Part shown: positions 25,590 through 34,577 of the stretch, piece by piece
How the letters are laid out: every line of letters starts with the position of its first letter
How positions within the stretch are numbered: the stretch's first letter is position 1
NCBI GenBank assembly: GCA_040264895.1
Contig: JBDQHL010000011.1
Location: 1-36,247, forward strand
DNA length: 36,247 nt
Source of the DNA: PGYR01 sp040264895
GTDB lineage: Bacteria > Bacteroidota > Ignavibacteria > Kapaibacteriales > UBA2268
Direction: 5' to 3'
Translations under genes and position numbers: made by a program
Notes under the pieces: generated by a model
What the model was told of the DNA's origin: nothing
Database searches by the model: none
Seen by the model: only the letters and a program-made list of their open reading frames with translations

Positions 25590-27446
25590 ATGGCTGATAA
25601 AAAGAAAAGTAATTTAAGTATAGGTGATGCATATAGAATAGCATGGTCCTTCACAGAAGGAAACCGTCTACTGCTCTTTACATCATTTGTTTTAAACATA
25701 TTGTTTTCAATATTCAGTGCTGTAACCATAGCACTCATTAAGCCTATACTGAGTTTTCTATTTGAAGTTGAAGACAAAGATGCCGCAAATGACACACCGT
25801 TAGATATTGGATTTTTTGAGGATATCAAAGACTCATTTTTCGATTTCTTTATCAATTTGATAACTGATGATTCCATTGAATCAACTATGATTCGACTTGG
25901 AGTTGTAATAATAGTTATGTTCATCTTAAAGAATATTTTCAAGTATTTAGGTGCCGTTGTTGGGAATATTTTTAATCAGAAAGTTATAAAAAAAATCAGA
26001 GATACGGTATTCTTTAAGGTTACATCTTTGTCAATGGATTACTTCAACAAAGAGAAACAAGGTACTATAATATCAAAAGTTGCCAACGATGTTTCTTTAC
26101 TTAATAATACCACTGTTGCCTCAATAAACGGTATAATTAGGGATATTATTCAAATTGTAATATTCCTATTCTTCTTGCTTACTATATCAGTAGAACTGAC
26201 ATTGTGGGCATTTAGCACCTCTATTCTTTCGTTAGTCTTCATCAGGTTTTCAGTCAAGTATTTAAAGAGATACGCATCTAGAATGCAAGATGCTATGGCT
26301 AACTTTACAACAACACTTCAAGAGTCAATTGGCGGGATAAGAGTACTGAAGGCACTAAATGCTAAAGAAGCTACAGACCAAAGATTTGCTGTTGATACAG
26401 AAACATATGTGAAATCTGCTATAAAGCACAAAAAGGTTATGGCTTTAGTCCCAGCTGTTAATGAAATATGGGCAATACTTGGACTTTGTGTAGTTCTTGT
26501 TGTTGGCGGTCAGCAAGTATTAGTAGCTAAGACTGTGAAAGCTGATGACCTTATGACATTCCTTTTCATGCTGTTTGCTCTCATGACTCCTATTACAGCT
26601 CTAATTGGCGCTTACTCTAAGTTGCAGCAGGGTATTGTTGCGGGTGAAAGAGTGATGAGTATATTGAATGAAAAACCAACTATCATAGACGGAAATGTAG
26701 AGAAGAATACAATTGAAAATAATCTAATATTTGATGGAGTAACTTTTGGCTATACTGATAGCCCAGTCCTTAAAGATTTAGATATAACTCTAGAAAAAGG
26801 GCAGAAGATTGCATTTGTTGGTGGTAGCGGAAGTGGTAAATCAACAGCTTTGGATTTGATTACTAGATTCTATGACCCAATGCAAGGCAAACTCTTATTA
26901 GATGGTATAGATGTAAAAGATATAAAGTTAGAAGATTATAGATCTCTATTTGGAATTGTCTCGCAGGAGAATATCCTGTTCAATGATTCTATATATAATA
27001 ATATTATCTATGGTATGGAAGATGTAGAAGATGATAGTGTTATAGAATCAGCTAAGATTGCTAATGCGTATAAATTCATTATGAAATTACCAGACCAGTT
27101 TGATACTGTAATCGGTGACAGAGGTGTAACTCTTTCTGGTGGTGAGAGACAAAGAGTAGCAATAGCTAGAGCATTGGTAAGAAATCCTGAAATACTAATA
27201 TTTGATGAAGCAACTTCAGCACTCGATGTTGAATCTGAGAAAGTAGTACAAGATGCTATTGATAGTTCACTCAAGGATAAAACTGCCGTAATAGTAGCTC
27301 ACAGACTATCGACAATAGTGGGTTGCGATACTATCTATATGTTCAACAATGGTGAAATTGTAGAAAAGGGAACTCACCAAGAGTTATTAGAAATGAATGG
27401 ATATTATAAGAATCTATATGATATTCAATTTGAAAATGGGAATTAA
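25590..27446 (+). CDS. MsbA-type ABC exporter (ATP-binding/permease)
   Basis: 618 residues: six-helix type I exporter membrane domain (about 20-330) then an ATPase domain. Walker A VGGSGSGKST at about 410, Q-loop IVSQENILFND, signature LSGGERQRVAIARALV at about 514, Walker B ILIFDEATSALD at about 534, and switch VAHRLST near 568. All catalytic residues are intact, in contrast with the exporter at the left end of the window. Length and layout match the lipid A/phospholipid flippase MsbA and close relatives. Multidrug half-transporters share them, so the substrate is inferred. The stop codon lies 2 bp from the stop of the convergent dCMP deaminase gene. Confidence 0.9.
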   Translation: MADKKKSNLSIGDAYRIAWSFTEGNRLLLFTSFVLNILFSIFSAVTIALIKPILSFLFEVEDKDAANDTPLDIGFFEDIKDSFFDFFINLITDDSIESTMIRLGVVIIVMFILKNIFKYLGAVVGNIFNQKVIKKIRDTVFFKVTSLSMDYFNKEKQGTIISKVANDVSLLNNTTVASINGIIRDIIQIVIFLFFLLTISVELTLWAFSTSILSLVFIRFSVKYLKRYASRMQDAMANFTTTLQESIGGIRVLKALNAKEATDQRFAVDTETYVKSAIKHKKVMALVPAVNEIWAILGLCVVLVVGGQQVLVAKTVKADDLMTFLFMLFALMTPITALIGAYSKLQQGIVAGERVMSILNEKPTIIDGNVEKNTIENNLIFDGVTFGYTDSPVLKDLDITLEKGQKIAFVGGSGSGKSTALDLITRFYDPMQGKLLLDGIDVKDIKLEDYRSLFGIVSQENILFNDSIYNNIIYGMEDVEDDSVIESAKIANAYKFIMKLPDQFDTVIGDRGVTLSGGERQRVAIARALVRNPEILIFDEATSALDVESEKVVQDAIDSSLKDKTAVIVAHRLSTIVGCDTIYMFNNGEIVEKGTHQELLEMNGYYKNLYDIQFENGN

Positions 27447-27448
27447 CT

Positions 27449-28003
27449 CTATTCCGTATCTCCAGACTTATTCAAGTACACAGCTGCATCGTACATTTTA
27501 GCATTCATGTAAATCTCTGGGATTACAATATCGCTCTCTATGTATTCTACTTCTACACCTGCCTCTTCAAACATTGACATAGTTCTTCTAGTTGCATCTA
27601 CCCACTTACCATTTGTGTGAGCATCGTAAAAATCTTGACCATTCTGATGGATTACAACCTTAGAGATTCCAGTTTGTATTATTCCTCTAGCACAGTCTGT
27701 ACAAGGAGCCCAAGGTACATAAAGCTTACAGTCTTTTAGTTCAGTGCCTCTTCTTGCAGCATTGTATATGGCGTTTCTTTCAGCGTGTTCCATCCAAAAG
27801 TACTTTTCATCGCCCTCTCGACTCAATCTAGTTTCTTCCACGTCTATTTCAATTGATCGGGGAAGTGAGTTGTAGCCAGTAGAAACCAACACGTTATCCC
27901 TGTCAACTATTACTGAACCCATGTGGGTGTGACTATCTTTACTTCTCATTGCTACTAGGTAGCACATAGTTATGTATAACTGATCCCAATTTGGTCTTTT
28001 CAA
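27449..28003 (-). CDS. deoxycytidylate (dCMP) deaminase family protein
   Basis: 184 residues. Zinc-dependent deaminase converting dCMP to dUMP for thymidylate synthesis. The zinc site is complete: HAERNAIYNAARRG (His and catalytic Glu) and PWAPCTDCARGI (two Cys). The N-terminus KRPNWDQLYITMCYLVAMRS and the GSVIVDRDNVLVSTGYN segment are typical of dCMP/ComEB-type deaminases. The start must be TTG at 28001-28003: the only upstream in-frame codons back to a TGA contain no ATG, and GGAGAAGAG lies just before the TTG as a ribosome binding site. It is a single gene, convergent with the ABC exporter. Confidence 0.9.
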   Translation of the reverse strand: MKRPNWDQLYITMCYLVAMRSKDSHTHMGSVIVDRDNVLVSTGYNSLPRSIEIDVEETRLSREGDEKYFWMEHAERNAIYNAARRGTELKDCKLYVPWAPCTDCARGIIQTGISKVVIHQNGQDFYDAHTNGKWVDATRRTMSMFEEAGVEVEYIESDIVIPEIYMNAKMYDAAVYLNKSGDTE

Positions 28004-28172
28004 CTGCTCTTCTCCATTATTTTTTTTACTTTTTCAGCAAAGTCTACTAACTCACAAATTTATTCGTGAAAACTACCTATGAAACTGAATTCTTTATATT
28101 GGTCTAAGTCAATTAGTATATTTACGGAAATATTTAGCTTAGTATTCATAGAACAAATTTAATTAATAAATA
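28004..28172. other. short AT-rich intergenic stretch
   Basis: It holds the dCMP deaminase 5' region on its left and the 3' end of the decayed histidine kinase on its right. No ORF, hairpin or repeat stands out. Confidence 0.4.
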
Positions 28173-29853
28173 CTAAATCTCACTATTAATAGGTAAAATA
28201 ACTCGAACTTTTGTACCTTCAGATTCTTTTGATTCTATGTCAATCTTCCCGTCTAGAGAGTCAATAGACTTTTTAACAATGGACATTCCTAAGCCGGTGC
28301 CCTCTATCGAACCAGTATTGCTGCTTATAAAGAATGAATCAAAAATATTTGCAATGTCTTCCTTTGGTATACCTATGCCTCTATCTTCTAAAAAGAATTC
28401 GATTTCATCTGATTTTAATTCTTTTACTCCTACAAATACTTCGGTATTTCTTGGAGAGTATTTCACCGCATTCATTATTAGGTTATTGATTATGTGATCA
28501 ACTAAGGTTTTGTCAGACTTTATCGTCATTCTTGAGGGCATATCAAGTATAAATTTATGTTTTCTGTTGTCTATAAATATTATATTTTCTGTGATAGATT
28601 TGATAGTATTTATTAAATCAAAGTTGATAATATTTAATGATTTACCAATCTCAGATCTGCCCATCATAAGTACATCATCGAGCAAATTGGTCATAGTAGC
28701 AACAGAATGAGCAATATTGTTAAACTGTTTTTTTCTTTGCTCTGGGGTCATTTTATCCAAATGATTTTGAAGTAAGTTACTAGTAGATAATATAACTGTC
28801 AGAGGTGTTCTATACTCATGAGAAACCATTTGGATAAAACGTGTTTTTGATTAAGTTTAACTCTTTCTCATTTTTTAGTGATAGCTCTAACTCTTTCTGT
28901 GTTTTCTGAAGCTTTGCTTGAGTGTTTTTCCTTTCTTCATTTTCATAACTTAAATTTTCTAATGTTTTTTCTAATTGCTCTGTTCTCTTAGTTACTATTT
29001 TTTCTAGGTCTCTATTTAGCGCTTTTAGCTGCTTTTGATATTTAAATTTGGAAATTGGAGCGGCAAGAATCTCTGACACGGAGCTTAACACTTGAATGTC
29101 ACTTTCGCTATATGCATCCTCTATGTGGTAGTCCTGTACCATAAGTACGCCTTATATCTCATCGCCAATCATCAATGGAACACCTAACCAGCTTTTATAA
29201 ATCGCACCATAAACCTGTTCATATCCACCAATGTGAGATCTAACTTGCTCCTCATTGAGTACTATCGGTTGTCTGTTTTTGATTACTTGATAAGTAAGTG
29301 ATATGTCATCTGATATGTCTATGGACTCAAAATTATCCTCTGTCTCATCATAGAAATAAGGGAAATTTATTTTCTTTTTAACTTCATCTATTTACCCAAC
29401 AGCAAAGTTTGTGGCGTTAGTTATTTCTTTTAGATTGTCATGTATCTTAGCGTAAAGCACATCCAAATTTCGACAAAGGTTAGCTTCTCGTGATATTCTG
29501 AAAAGAGTTTCTGTTATTTGCTTTGTTTTGTTTATTTCAGTCAAATCAGTTAAAAACAATAGCAAGTTGCCATTGTTATTTTCAGTTAATTCAGCACTCT
29601 TAATCTTGAGTACATGCTTATTGTTATCTTGGAGAACCAAACTAATCATATCAGCTTTAGGGTTAAACTCCTTCTGTTTGACTATTTTATCTATTACTGC
29701 AACCGAGTCATCATCGGCACACAAAACTTTAAGATTCTTGTCTAATAAATTTTTATTTTCAATGTCTAAAAATTTGAAAGCTGTGCCATTACCATCAATC
29801 AAATTTGCTCTTTTATCTACTACAAGGATTATAATATCTACATACAATAGCAA
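28173..29853 (-). pseudogene. PAS-GAF histidine kinase, decayed and 5'-truncated
   Basis: Read together, the minus-strand pieces give one hybrid sensor kinase: a PAS domain (IIILVVDKRANLIDGNGTAF, 29853-29480), a GAF domain (RISREANLCRNLDVLYAKIH through SWLGVPLIGDEI to LSSVSEILAAPI), a coiled coil, then HisKA (VSHEYRTPLTVI, phosphoacceptor His) and HATPase (NNLIMNAVKYSPRN, EDRGIGIP, GTGLGMSIVKK). Lesions are in-frame TAA at 29392-29394, in-frame TAA at 29152-29154, and a frameshift near 28845, where an A-run in ATCAAAAACACG displaces the expected KTRFIQMVSHE. The N-terminus ends abruptly against a terminase fragment on the other strand. The H-box and ATPase half (28173-28829) remains open, but it has no transmembrane or sensing part. 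Confidence 0.85.
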
Positions 29854-30991
29854 ACTATCAGAATACTTTGGTCGAGAAATTTTGGAAAACTACAAGCAAA
29901 TAGCATCTGATTATGGACTGTCATTAAACAATTCACAAAAGTCAAAATCTGAATTTGTAACAAGTCAAAATAGAAGTATAACAGCAGTTGGAGTTGGTGG
30001 AACTCTAACAGGAAAAGGAGCAGACTTAATAATAGTAGATGACCCAATTAAGAATGACAAGGAAGCTAACTCTGAAAATAGGAGAGATAGTATAATGGAG
30101 TGGTTCAGTGCTACTTTATTAACTAGGTTAGAACCTGGTGGCTCTGTTGTACTGGTAATGACTAGATGGCACGAAGATGATTTGGGAGGGAGATTGATGA
30201 ATAAGTCTAATTGGGACACTTTGATATTTCCAGCGATTGCTAATGAAAAAGATATTTTAAATAGATCAAAAGAAGAAGCTCTTTGGCCAGAGAGGTATAG
30301 TAGAAAAGACTTGTTAGAAAAGAAAGAAAGAATAGGTCAATATTGGTTTGCTGGACTATATCAACAGGAGCCAGCACCAAATGACGGTGGACTATTCAAA
30401 AGAGAGCAATTCCAATACTTCAACTTGCAGAATGATATGATAATAATCAATGGGAAATTTAACGGAAAGTTAAATGAGATTTATTTTACGTGCGATTTGG
30501 CTATCTCAACCAGTGATAAAGCTGACTATACTGTGATAGCCATTTTCACTACTGATGAGCTGAATAGATTGATTTTGATTGATTTATTTAGAGATAAAAT
30601 TGAGCTTACAAAACATAAACATATTATCGAAAAGCTTTATCGGAAGTATAGGCCTGCACTTATTGGAGTTGAGTCGGTACAGTACCAAGCTAGCTTATTC
30701 TATCAATTAAGTGATTTGGGTTTGCCAGTAGTAAAACTAATTCCAAAAAAGGATAAGTTCTCAAGAGCATTGCCTCTATCTGCTTTAGCTGAGGGCGGGA
30801 AAATATTGATTAATAGAAATATTAATATAGCTTCGGACATTGAAAAAGAGTTAGTGAATTTCCCAAATGGTAAGCATGATGATATTGTTGATGCTTTATC
30901 TTATGCAGTTGAAATGTTGTCTAGAAAGTCAAATATAAAACCGGTTGGAAGAATAGTAAATAAGCCCGAAAAATATAGTTTGTTCAGGTGA
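29838..30991 (+). pseudogene. phage terminase large subunit, 5'-truncated
   Basis: About 385 residues of a terminase large subunit, starting at RIIISTYNSKLSEYFGREI. The same frame stays open upstream to 29528, but that part is antisense to the histidine kinase and has no terminase character. Present are the second part of the ATPase domain with Walker B-like LIIVDDPIKN, VVLVMTRWHEDDLGGRL, QYWFAGLYQQEPAP, and the RNase H-like nuclease (FTCDLAISTSDKADYTVIAI, IGVESVQYQASLF, NGKHDDIVDALSYAVEML). The Walker A part, about 100-130 N-terminal residues, is missing, so DNA packaging activity is not expected. The remaining frame has no lesion. The stop abuts the stop of the convergent glycosyltransferase gene with no gap. 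Confidence 0.8.
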
Positions 30992-32305
30992 TTACTTAGT
31001 TAAATTATCTAATATACCAGCTAACTTTTTCGAGGCATTTTTTCTTTCGTATTGTTCTATTTTTTCATCATTTGGTTCGTATAATTGCTCTCCTGTCTTC
31101 CAAGCATTGTAAAACTCAAGGAAGTTTTCAGCAATTCTATCTATCTGGTTTTGATGAGCTACTAATCCAGATTCTGTTTCATAGATTAAGTCAGCAATAG
31201 CTGATTCTAAAGGTGCTATAACGAGCAATGGACGTTTAGTACCCAAATATTCATAGACCTTGCCTGGTACTATTTCTTGGCTTTCTTTTGCTTCGTCTAC
31301 TATTAATAAAAGTGCTTCTGATTTAAGTAAATAACTTATGCTTTCACTATGAGGGACATAGCCAATTTTTGTGATTTTATCTGCAAAACTAGCCGATTCA
31401 AACATTTCTTCTACTTCAGCGCCAAATCTACCTACGAATATTAGATTCAAATCATCTGAATTGACTTTTCCTGAATCTATTAGTATCTCAATTGCTTCAA
31501 ATAGTTGATTTGGATTTCGCCTTCCATATAGTGAACCCGTGTAAGTGAGAGTGAATTTTTCATTTCTTTTGTACTTTATGTCTGGAAAGTCGGTAGAGTC
31601 ATATCCATTTGGAACATGATGGAATTTACCTTCGTTCAGATCACCATATTTTCCTACTGCATCTTTTATTATTCCTTGCCAAGCAGCTTCTACAACTGTT
31701 GCATTTTTGAACACACTATGTTCTAATTTCCTATCTATAGCGGCAGGTAAAAACCATCGATTTGGCGTGGTCAGAAAACCGGTCCATGGATCGCGAAAAC
31801 CTGCTACCCAAGGTAGTTTTGTCTTAGTCTGTATTTTGTTAGCAATCACAGAGCAGGTGTATGGTGGTGAGCTACTATAAATCGCATCAATATCATATTT
31901 CTCTAATATTTTCTCAGCTTCTTTTATTGCAGAAAAATACCAACCTATTCGAGCATCAGGGATAAATAGTGTAGCTCTTATTTGTTCGGCTACTTTATCC
32001 ATAAACTTACTTTTTTGGCCTTCTTTTTTTATATTATTTACATCAATTGCTTCTCCCTTTTTCCTGCCTGTAAACTTTCTGTATAGGTCATAGGGTTCAT
32101 AAATTTTACTTTTATGTACAACCGTATTTTTGGGAATTTCTTTTAGAAGTGACTCATCTATTGCTTGATATTCTCCATTCGACACAGTAAGTACGATTGG
32201 ATTCCAGCCATAGTCTGGTAGGTATTTTATATGCTTCAATACTCTTTGAACACCGGGGCCACCCGACGGAGGAAAGTAATACGCAATAATGAGTAAGTTT
32301 TTCAA
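30992..32305 (-). CDS. glycosyltransferase, family 4-like
   Basis: 437 residues. N-terminal LLIIAYYFPPSGGPGVQRVL with the Gly-rich loop of GT-B enzymes, WNPIVLTVS, DAIYSSSPPYTCSVIA, PWVAGFRDPWTG. The C-terminal half has FTLTYTGSLYGRRNPNQLFE, LIFVGRFGAEV, IGYVPHSESISYLLKSEAL and VPGKVYEYLGTKRPLLVIAP, where the KxxEYL element corresponds to the nucleotide-sugar-binding region. This resembles GT4-type transferases that build surface polysaccharides. Its start codon directly follows the stop of the glutamine amidotransferase gene, and it is the last gene of the ychF operon. The acceptor is unknown. Confidence 0.85.
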   Translation of the reverse strand: MKNLLIIAYYFPPSGGPGVQRVLKHIKYLPDYGWNPIVLTVSNGEYQAIDESLLKEIPKNTVVHKSKIYEPYDLYRKFTGRKKGEAIDVNNIKKEGQKSKFMDKVAEQIRATLFIPDARIGWYFSAIKEAEKILEKYDIDAIYSSSPPYTCSVIANKIQTKTKLPWVAGFRDPWTGFLTTPNRWFLPAAIDRKLEHSVFKNATVVEAAWQGIIKDAVGKYGDLNEGKFHHVPNGYDSTDFPDIKYKRNEKFTLTYTGSLYGRRNPNQLFEAIEILIDSGKVNSDDLNLIFVGRFGAEVEEMFESASFADKITKIGYVPHSESISYLLKSEALLLIVDEAKESQEIVPGKVYEYLGTKRPLLVIAPLESAIADLIYETESGLVAHQNQIDRIAENFLEFYNAWKTGEQLYEPNDEKIEQYERKNASKKLAGILDNLTK

Positions 32306-32983
32306 TTAACCTTCGAAGAATTTATTAAGAAAATGAGCAAACATCTCGTTGTTTTGGTCGAATATTTCATCAGAGAAAAATAGACTGTCATGGTCTTGTG
32401 AATATGGACCGTCATCAATATCGTCGAAGCAATGTGCATATAAATTTATTAATGAATCCATAGTTTGCTCAAGATGACACTGGAACCCATAGCAGTTCTC
32501 ATTCACTTTAAATATTTGAACATCGCATTGTTGCGAGGTGCCTAATATTTCTAATCTCTCATTTGGTATTATCTCATCTCCGTGCCAATGCAAGGTCTCA
32601 ATAATGTCATATTCGGGTATTATATCTCGCTCTTCTGACAAGTAAACGTCGAACCAACCAATTTCTTTTTCTTTCATTGGGACGATTTCACATCCTACTG
32701 AATTTGCTACTAATTGTGCACCCAAGCAGATACCTAATACCTTTTTGTTTTCTCTGATTAGGTTACTTATGAACTGCTTTTCATCTAATAGCCAATAGCA
32801 TTCATCATTGTCGTTGGCACTCATAGCTCCACCCATAAAAATATAACCATCATAGTCATCAGTAGGCATAACGCCGTCCTTGTAGATATGTATTTCTTCA
32901 AGCTCATGACCACTGTCAATAGCCCAATCAGCAATGAAAGCAGGCCCTTCGAAGTGACTATGGATAATAGCAGCTAACCTCAT
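32306..32983 (-). CDS. class I glutamine amidotransferase-like protein
   Basis: 225 residues forming one GATase1 domain, as in GMP-synthase-like amidotransferases. The nucleophile Cys86 is in GICLGAQL, and the other triad residues are His170 and Glu172 in FQCHLEQ. DGYIFMGGAMSANDNDECYW holds the oxyanion region, and WHGDE is also typical. No synthase domain is attached, so the enzyme probably acts alone or with an unidentified partner. It overlaps the rmuC gene by 4 bp and runs directly into the glycosyltransferase gene. Confidence 0.88.
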   Translation of the reverse strand: MRLAAIIHSHFEGPAFIADWAIDSGHELEEIHIYKDGVMPTDDYDGYIFMGGAMSANDNDECYWLLDEKQFISNLIRENKKVLGICLGAQLVANSVGCEIVPMKEKEIGWFDVYLSEERDIIPEYDIIETLHWHGDEIIPNERLEILGTSQQCDVQIFKVNENCYGFQCHLEQTMDSLINLYAHCFDDIDDGPYSQDHDSLFFSDEIFDQNNEMFAHFLNKFFEG

Positions 32984-34317
32984 AATTCTTCCTCCGAATC
33001 TATGTCGTTAGTTTCATATAATAGTTTTTCAGTATCAGTCTGGTATTCTGACACATTTTTTAATTTTTTGTGCATCTGTCGTGTTCTTACACCTACCAAT
33101 TCATTGATATTGTTTTTAGCTCTTTCTAACTGAGACAGAGTAGTGTCTAATACGTCTCCAAATTTACTAAATTCATGTTTAACAGCACCTAATATTTTCC
33201 AAACTTCACTCGAGCGTTCTTGAATTGCTAAAGTCCTAAATCCCATTTGCATACTATTTAGGAATGCTGCCAATGTAGTAGGTCCAGTTAGATTAACTTT
33301 GTATTTTGTTTGTATTTCGTGGAACAGTTCGGTATCTCGAAGTACTTCGGCATACATTCCTTCAAAAGGAAGAAACATAATAGCAAAATCTGTAGTTACC
33401 CCTGGGTTGATATACTTATCATTTATATCCTTAGCGTATTTACGAACTGCGGAGTGTAGTTCTTTTCTTGCAGCTATAGCTTCGGCTTCTTTGTTTTCTT
33501 CAAATGCTAGAACTAAACGTCTATAAGAATCAGAAGGGAATTTTGAATCAATAGGTAGTAATACTTTTTCCTCACCATCACCAGGTAGCTTTACTACAAA
33601 CTCGACTCTTTGTTGAGTGTTTTCTTTTGTCTGTGCATTTTTTTCGTAGAGAGCGGGAGCCAATACTTGTTCTAATATTTGCTCTAATTGGTATTCTCCG
33701 AGTACACCTTTTAGCTTCACGTTGCTCAAGACTTTATTAAGCCCATCAACATCATTAGCTAACTGTTTCATTTCGCCCAGTCCTTTGTGAACCTCTTCTA
33801 ATCTTTCACTGACTGTGCTGAACGCTTGAGCTATTCTTGATTCTAAAGTCTTTTGTAGCTTTTCATCTACAGTCTCTTGCATTTTTTGCAGATGCTTATT
33901 GTTCTCCTCTTTCAGAGTAGTTAGATTTTTATCAACTTGATTATTAAACTCTGTAAGCTCTTGCTTAATAGAATCCTTAAGCTTTTCTATTCTTTCTTCA
34001 TTTGACTGTGATAAGTCTTTTATCCGTCGCTCAAAGTCAATGAATTTATCGTTTTGTCTAGTCGATTGCTCTTCATTTCTTTTTAATAAATCTTCCTTTA
34101 AGCTAGAGAAGTTTTTCGAAAGCTCTTCTCTGTTACCTCTAAAATTATCAGCTATTTCTGCTCTTAGATTTCGTTCTGATTCAGACTGAAATTCACGTAA
34201 GTGCTTGAATTTATCATCTATGTCATCAGTGTTTGCATTAGTGCCACTTGGTTTTCTGAAGTTCAGAAATACTAAGATTACTATGATGATATTTATGATA
34301 AGTAAAACAATTAACAT
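32980..34317 (-). CDS. rmuC: DNA recombination protein RmuC family
   Basis: 445 residues. One N-terminal membrane helix (LIVLLIINIIIVILVFLNF), a long coiled coil (about 35-185), and the conserved RmuC nuclease-like domain (about 195-410: GVLGEYQLEQILEQVLAPAL, VLLPIDSKFPSDSYRRLV, DFAIMFLPFEGMYAEVLRD, LTGPTTLAAFLNSMQMGFRTL). In E. coli, rmuC mutants show more DNA inversion at short inverted repeats. The molecular activity is not settled. It shares a 4-bp overlap with the downstream amidotransferase gene and is 4 bp after the small thiamine-binding-like gene. Confidence 0.9.
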   Translation of the reverse strand: MLIVLLIINIIIVILVFLNFRKPSGTNANTDDIDDKFKHLREFQSESERNLRAEIADNFRGNREELSKNFSSLKEDLLKRNEEQSTRQNDKFIDFERRIKDLSQSNEERIEKLKDSIKQELTEFNNQVDKNLTTLKEENNKHLQKMQETVDEKLQKTLESRIAQAFSTVSERLEEVHKGLGEMKQLANDVDGLNKVLSNVKLKGVLGEYQLEQILEQVLAPALYEKNAQTKENTQQRVEFVVKLPGDGEEKVLLPIDSKFPSDSYRRLVLAFEENKEAEAIAARKELHSAVRKYAKDINDKYINPGVTTDFAIMFLPFEGMYAEVLRDTELFHEIQTKYKVNLTGPTTLAAFLNSMQMGFRTLAIQERSSEVWKILGAVKHEFSKFGDVLDTTLSQLERAKNNINELVGVRTRQMHKKLKNVSEYQTDTEKLLYETNDIDSEEEL

Positions 34318-34321
34318 AGAT

Positions 34322-34561
34322 TTAATCTGATCCTTTTATTACTTTTAGAATGAATGCTGCTCTGTTTTCTTCAAATACATTTGGGATTTCATTCTTTAGT
34401 AAGTCGAATATTATATCACTCTCTCCTCTAATCTGGGTGCTCATTTTGTTTGTATCAACTTCTAGCCCATCAGTAGTATTTACTACGGAGATAAATTTCT
34501 TTATTGGTTCTATATAGTTTTTATCCAGTGGGTATAAACTAATATCAACTGATATTCTCAT
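34322..34561 (-). CDS. thiamine-binding (YkoF/MTH1187-like) family protein
   Basis: 79 residues. RISVDISLYPLDKNYIEPIK, then FISVVNTTDGLEVDTNKMST, QIRGESDIIFDLLKNEI. This ferredoxin-like fold with the conserved SLYPL and TNxMST segments matches the small MTH1187/YkoF thiamine/hydroxymethylpyrimidine-binding family. Sixteen bp separate it from ychF upstream and 4 bp from rmuC downstream. A ligand role is inferred only from the family. Confidence 0.8.
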   Translation of the reverse strand: MRISVDISLYPLDKNYIEPIKKFISVVNTTDGLEVDTNKMSTQIRGESDIIFDLLKNEIPNVFEENRAAFILKVIKGSD

Positions 34562-34577
34562 AATTTAATTCCTTTAA

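Noticed and set aside
29528..29837. Plus-strand extension of the terminase reading frame
   Set aside because: It is antisense to the PAS domain of the kinase, which has clear family character on the minus strand, and the plus-strand translation lacks terminase features.
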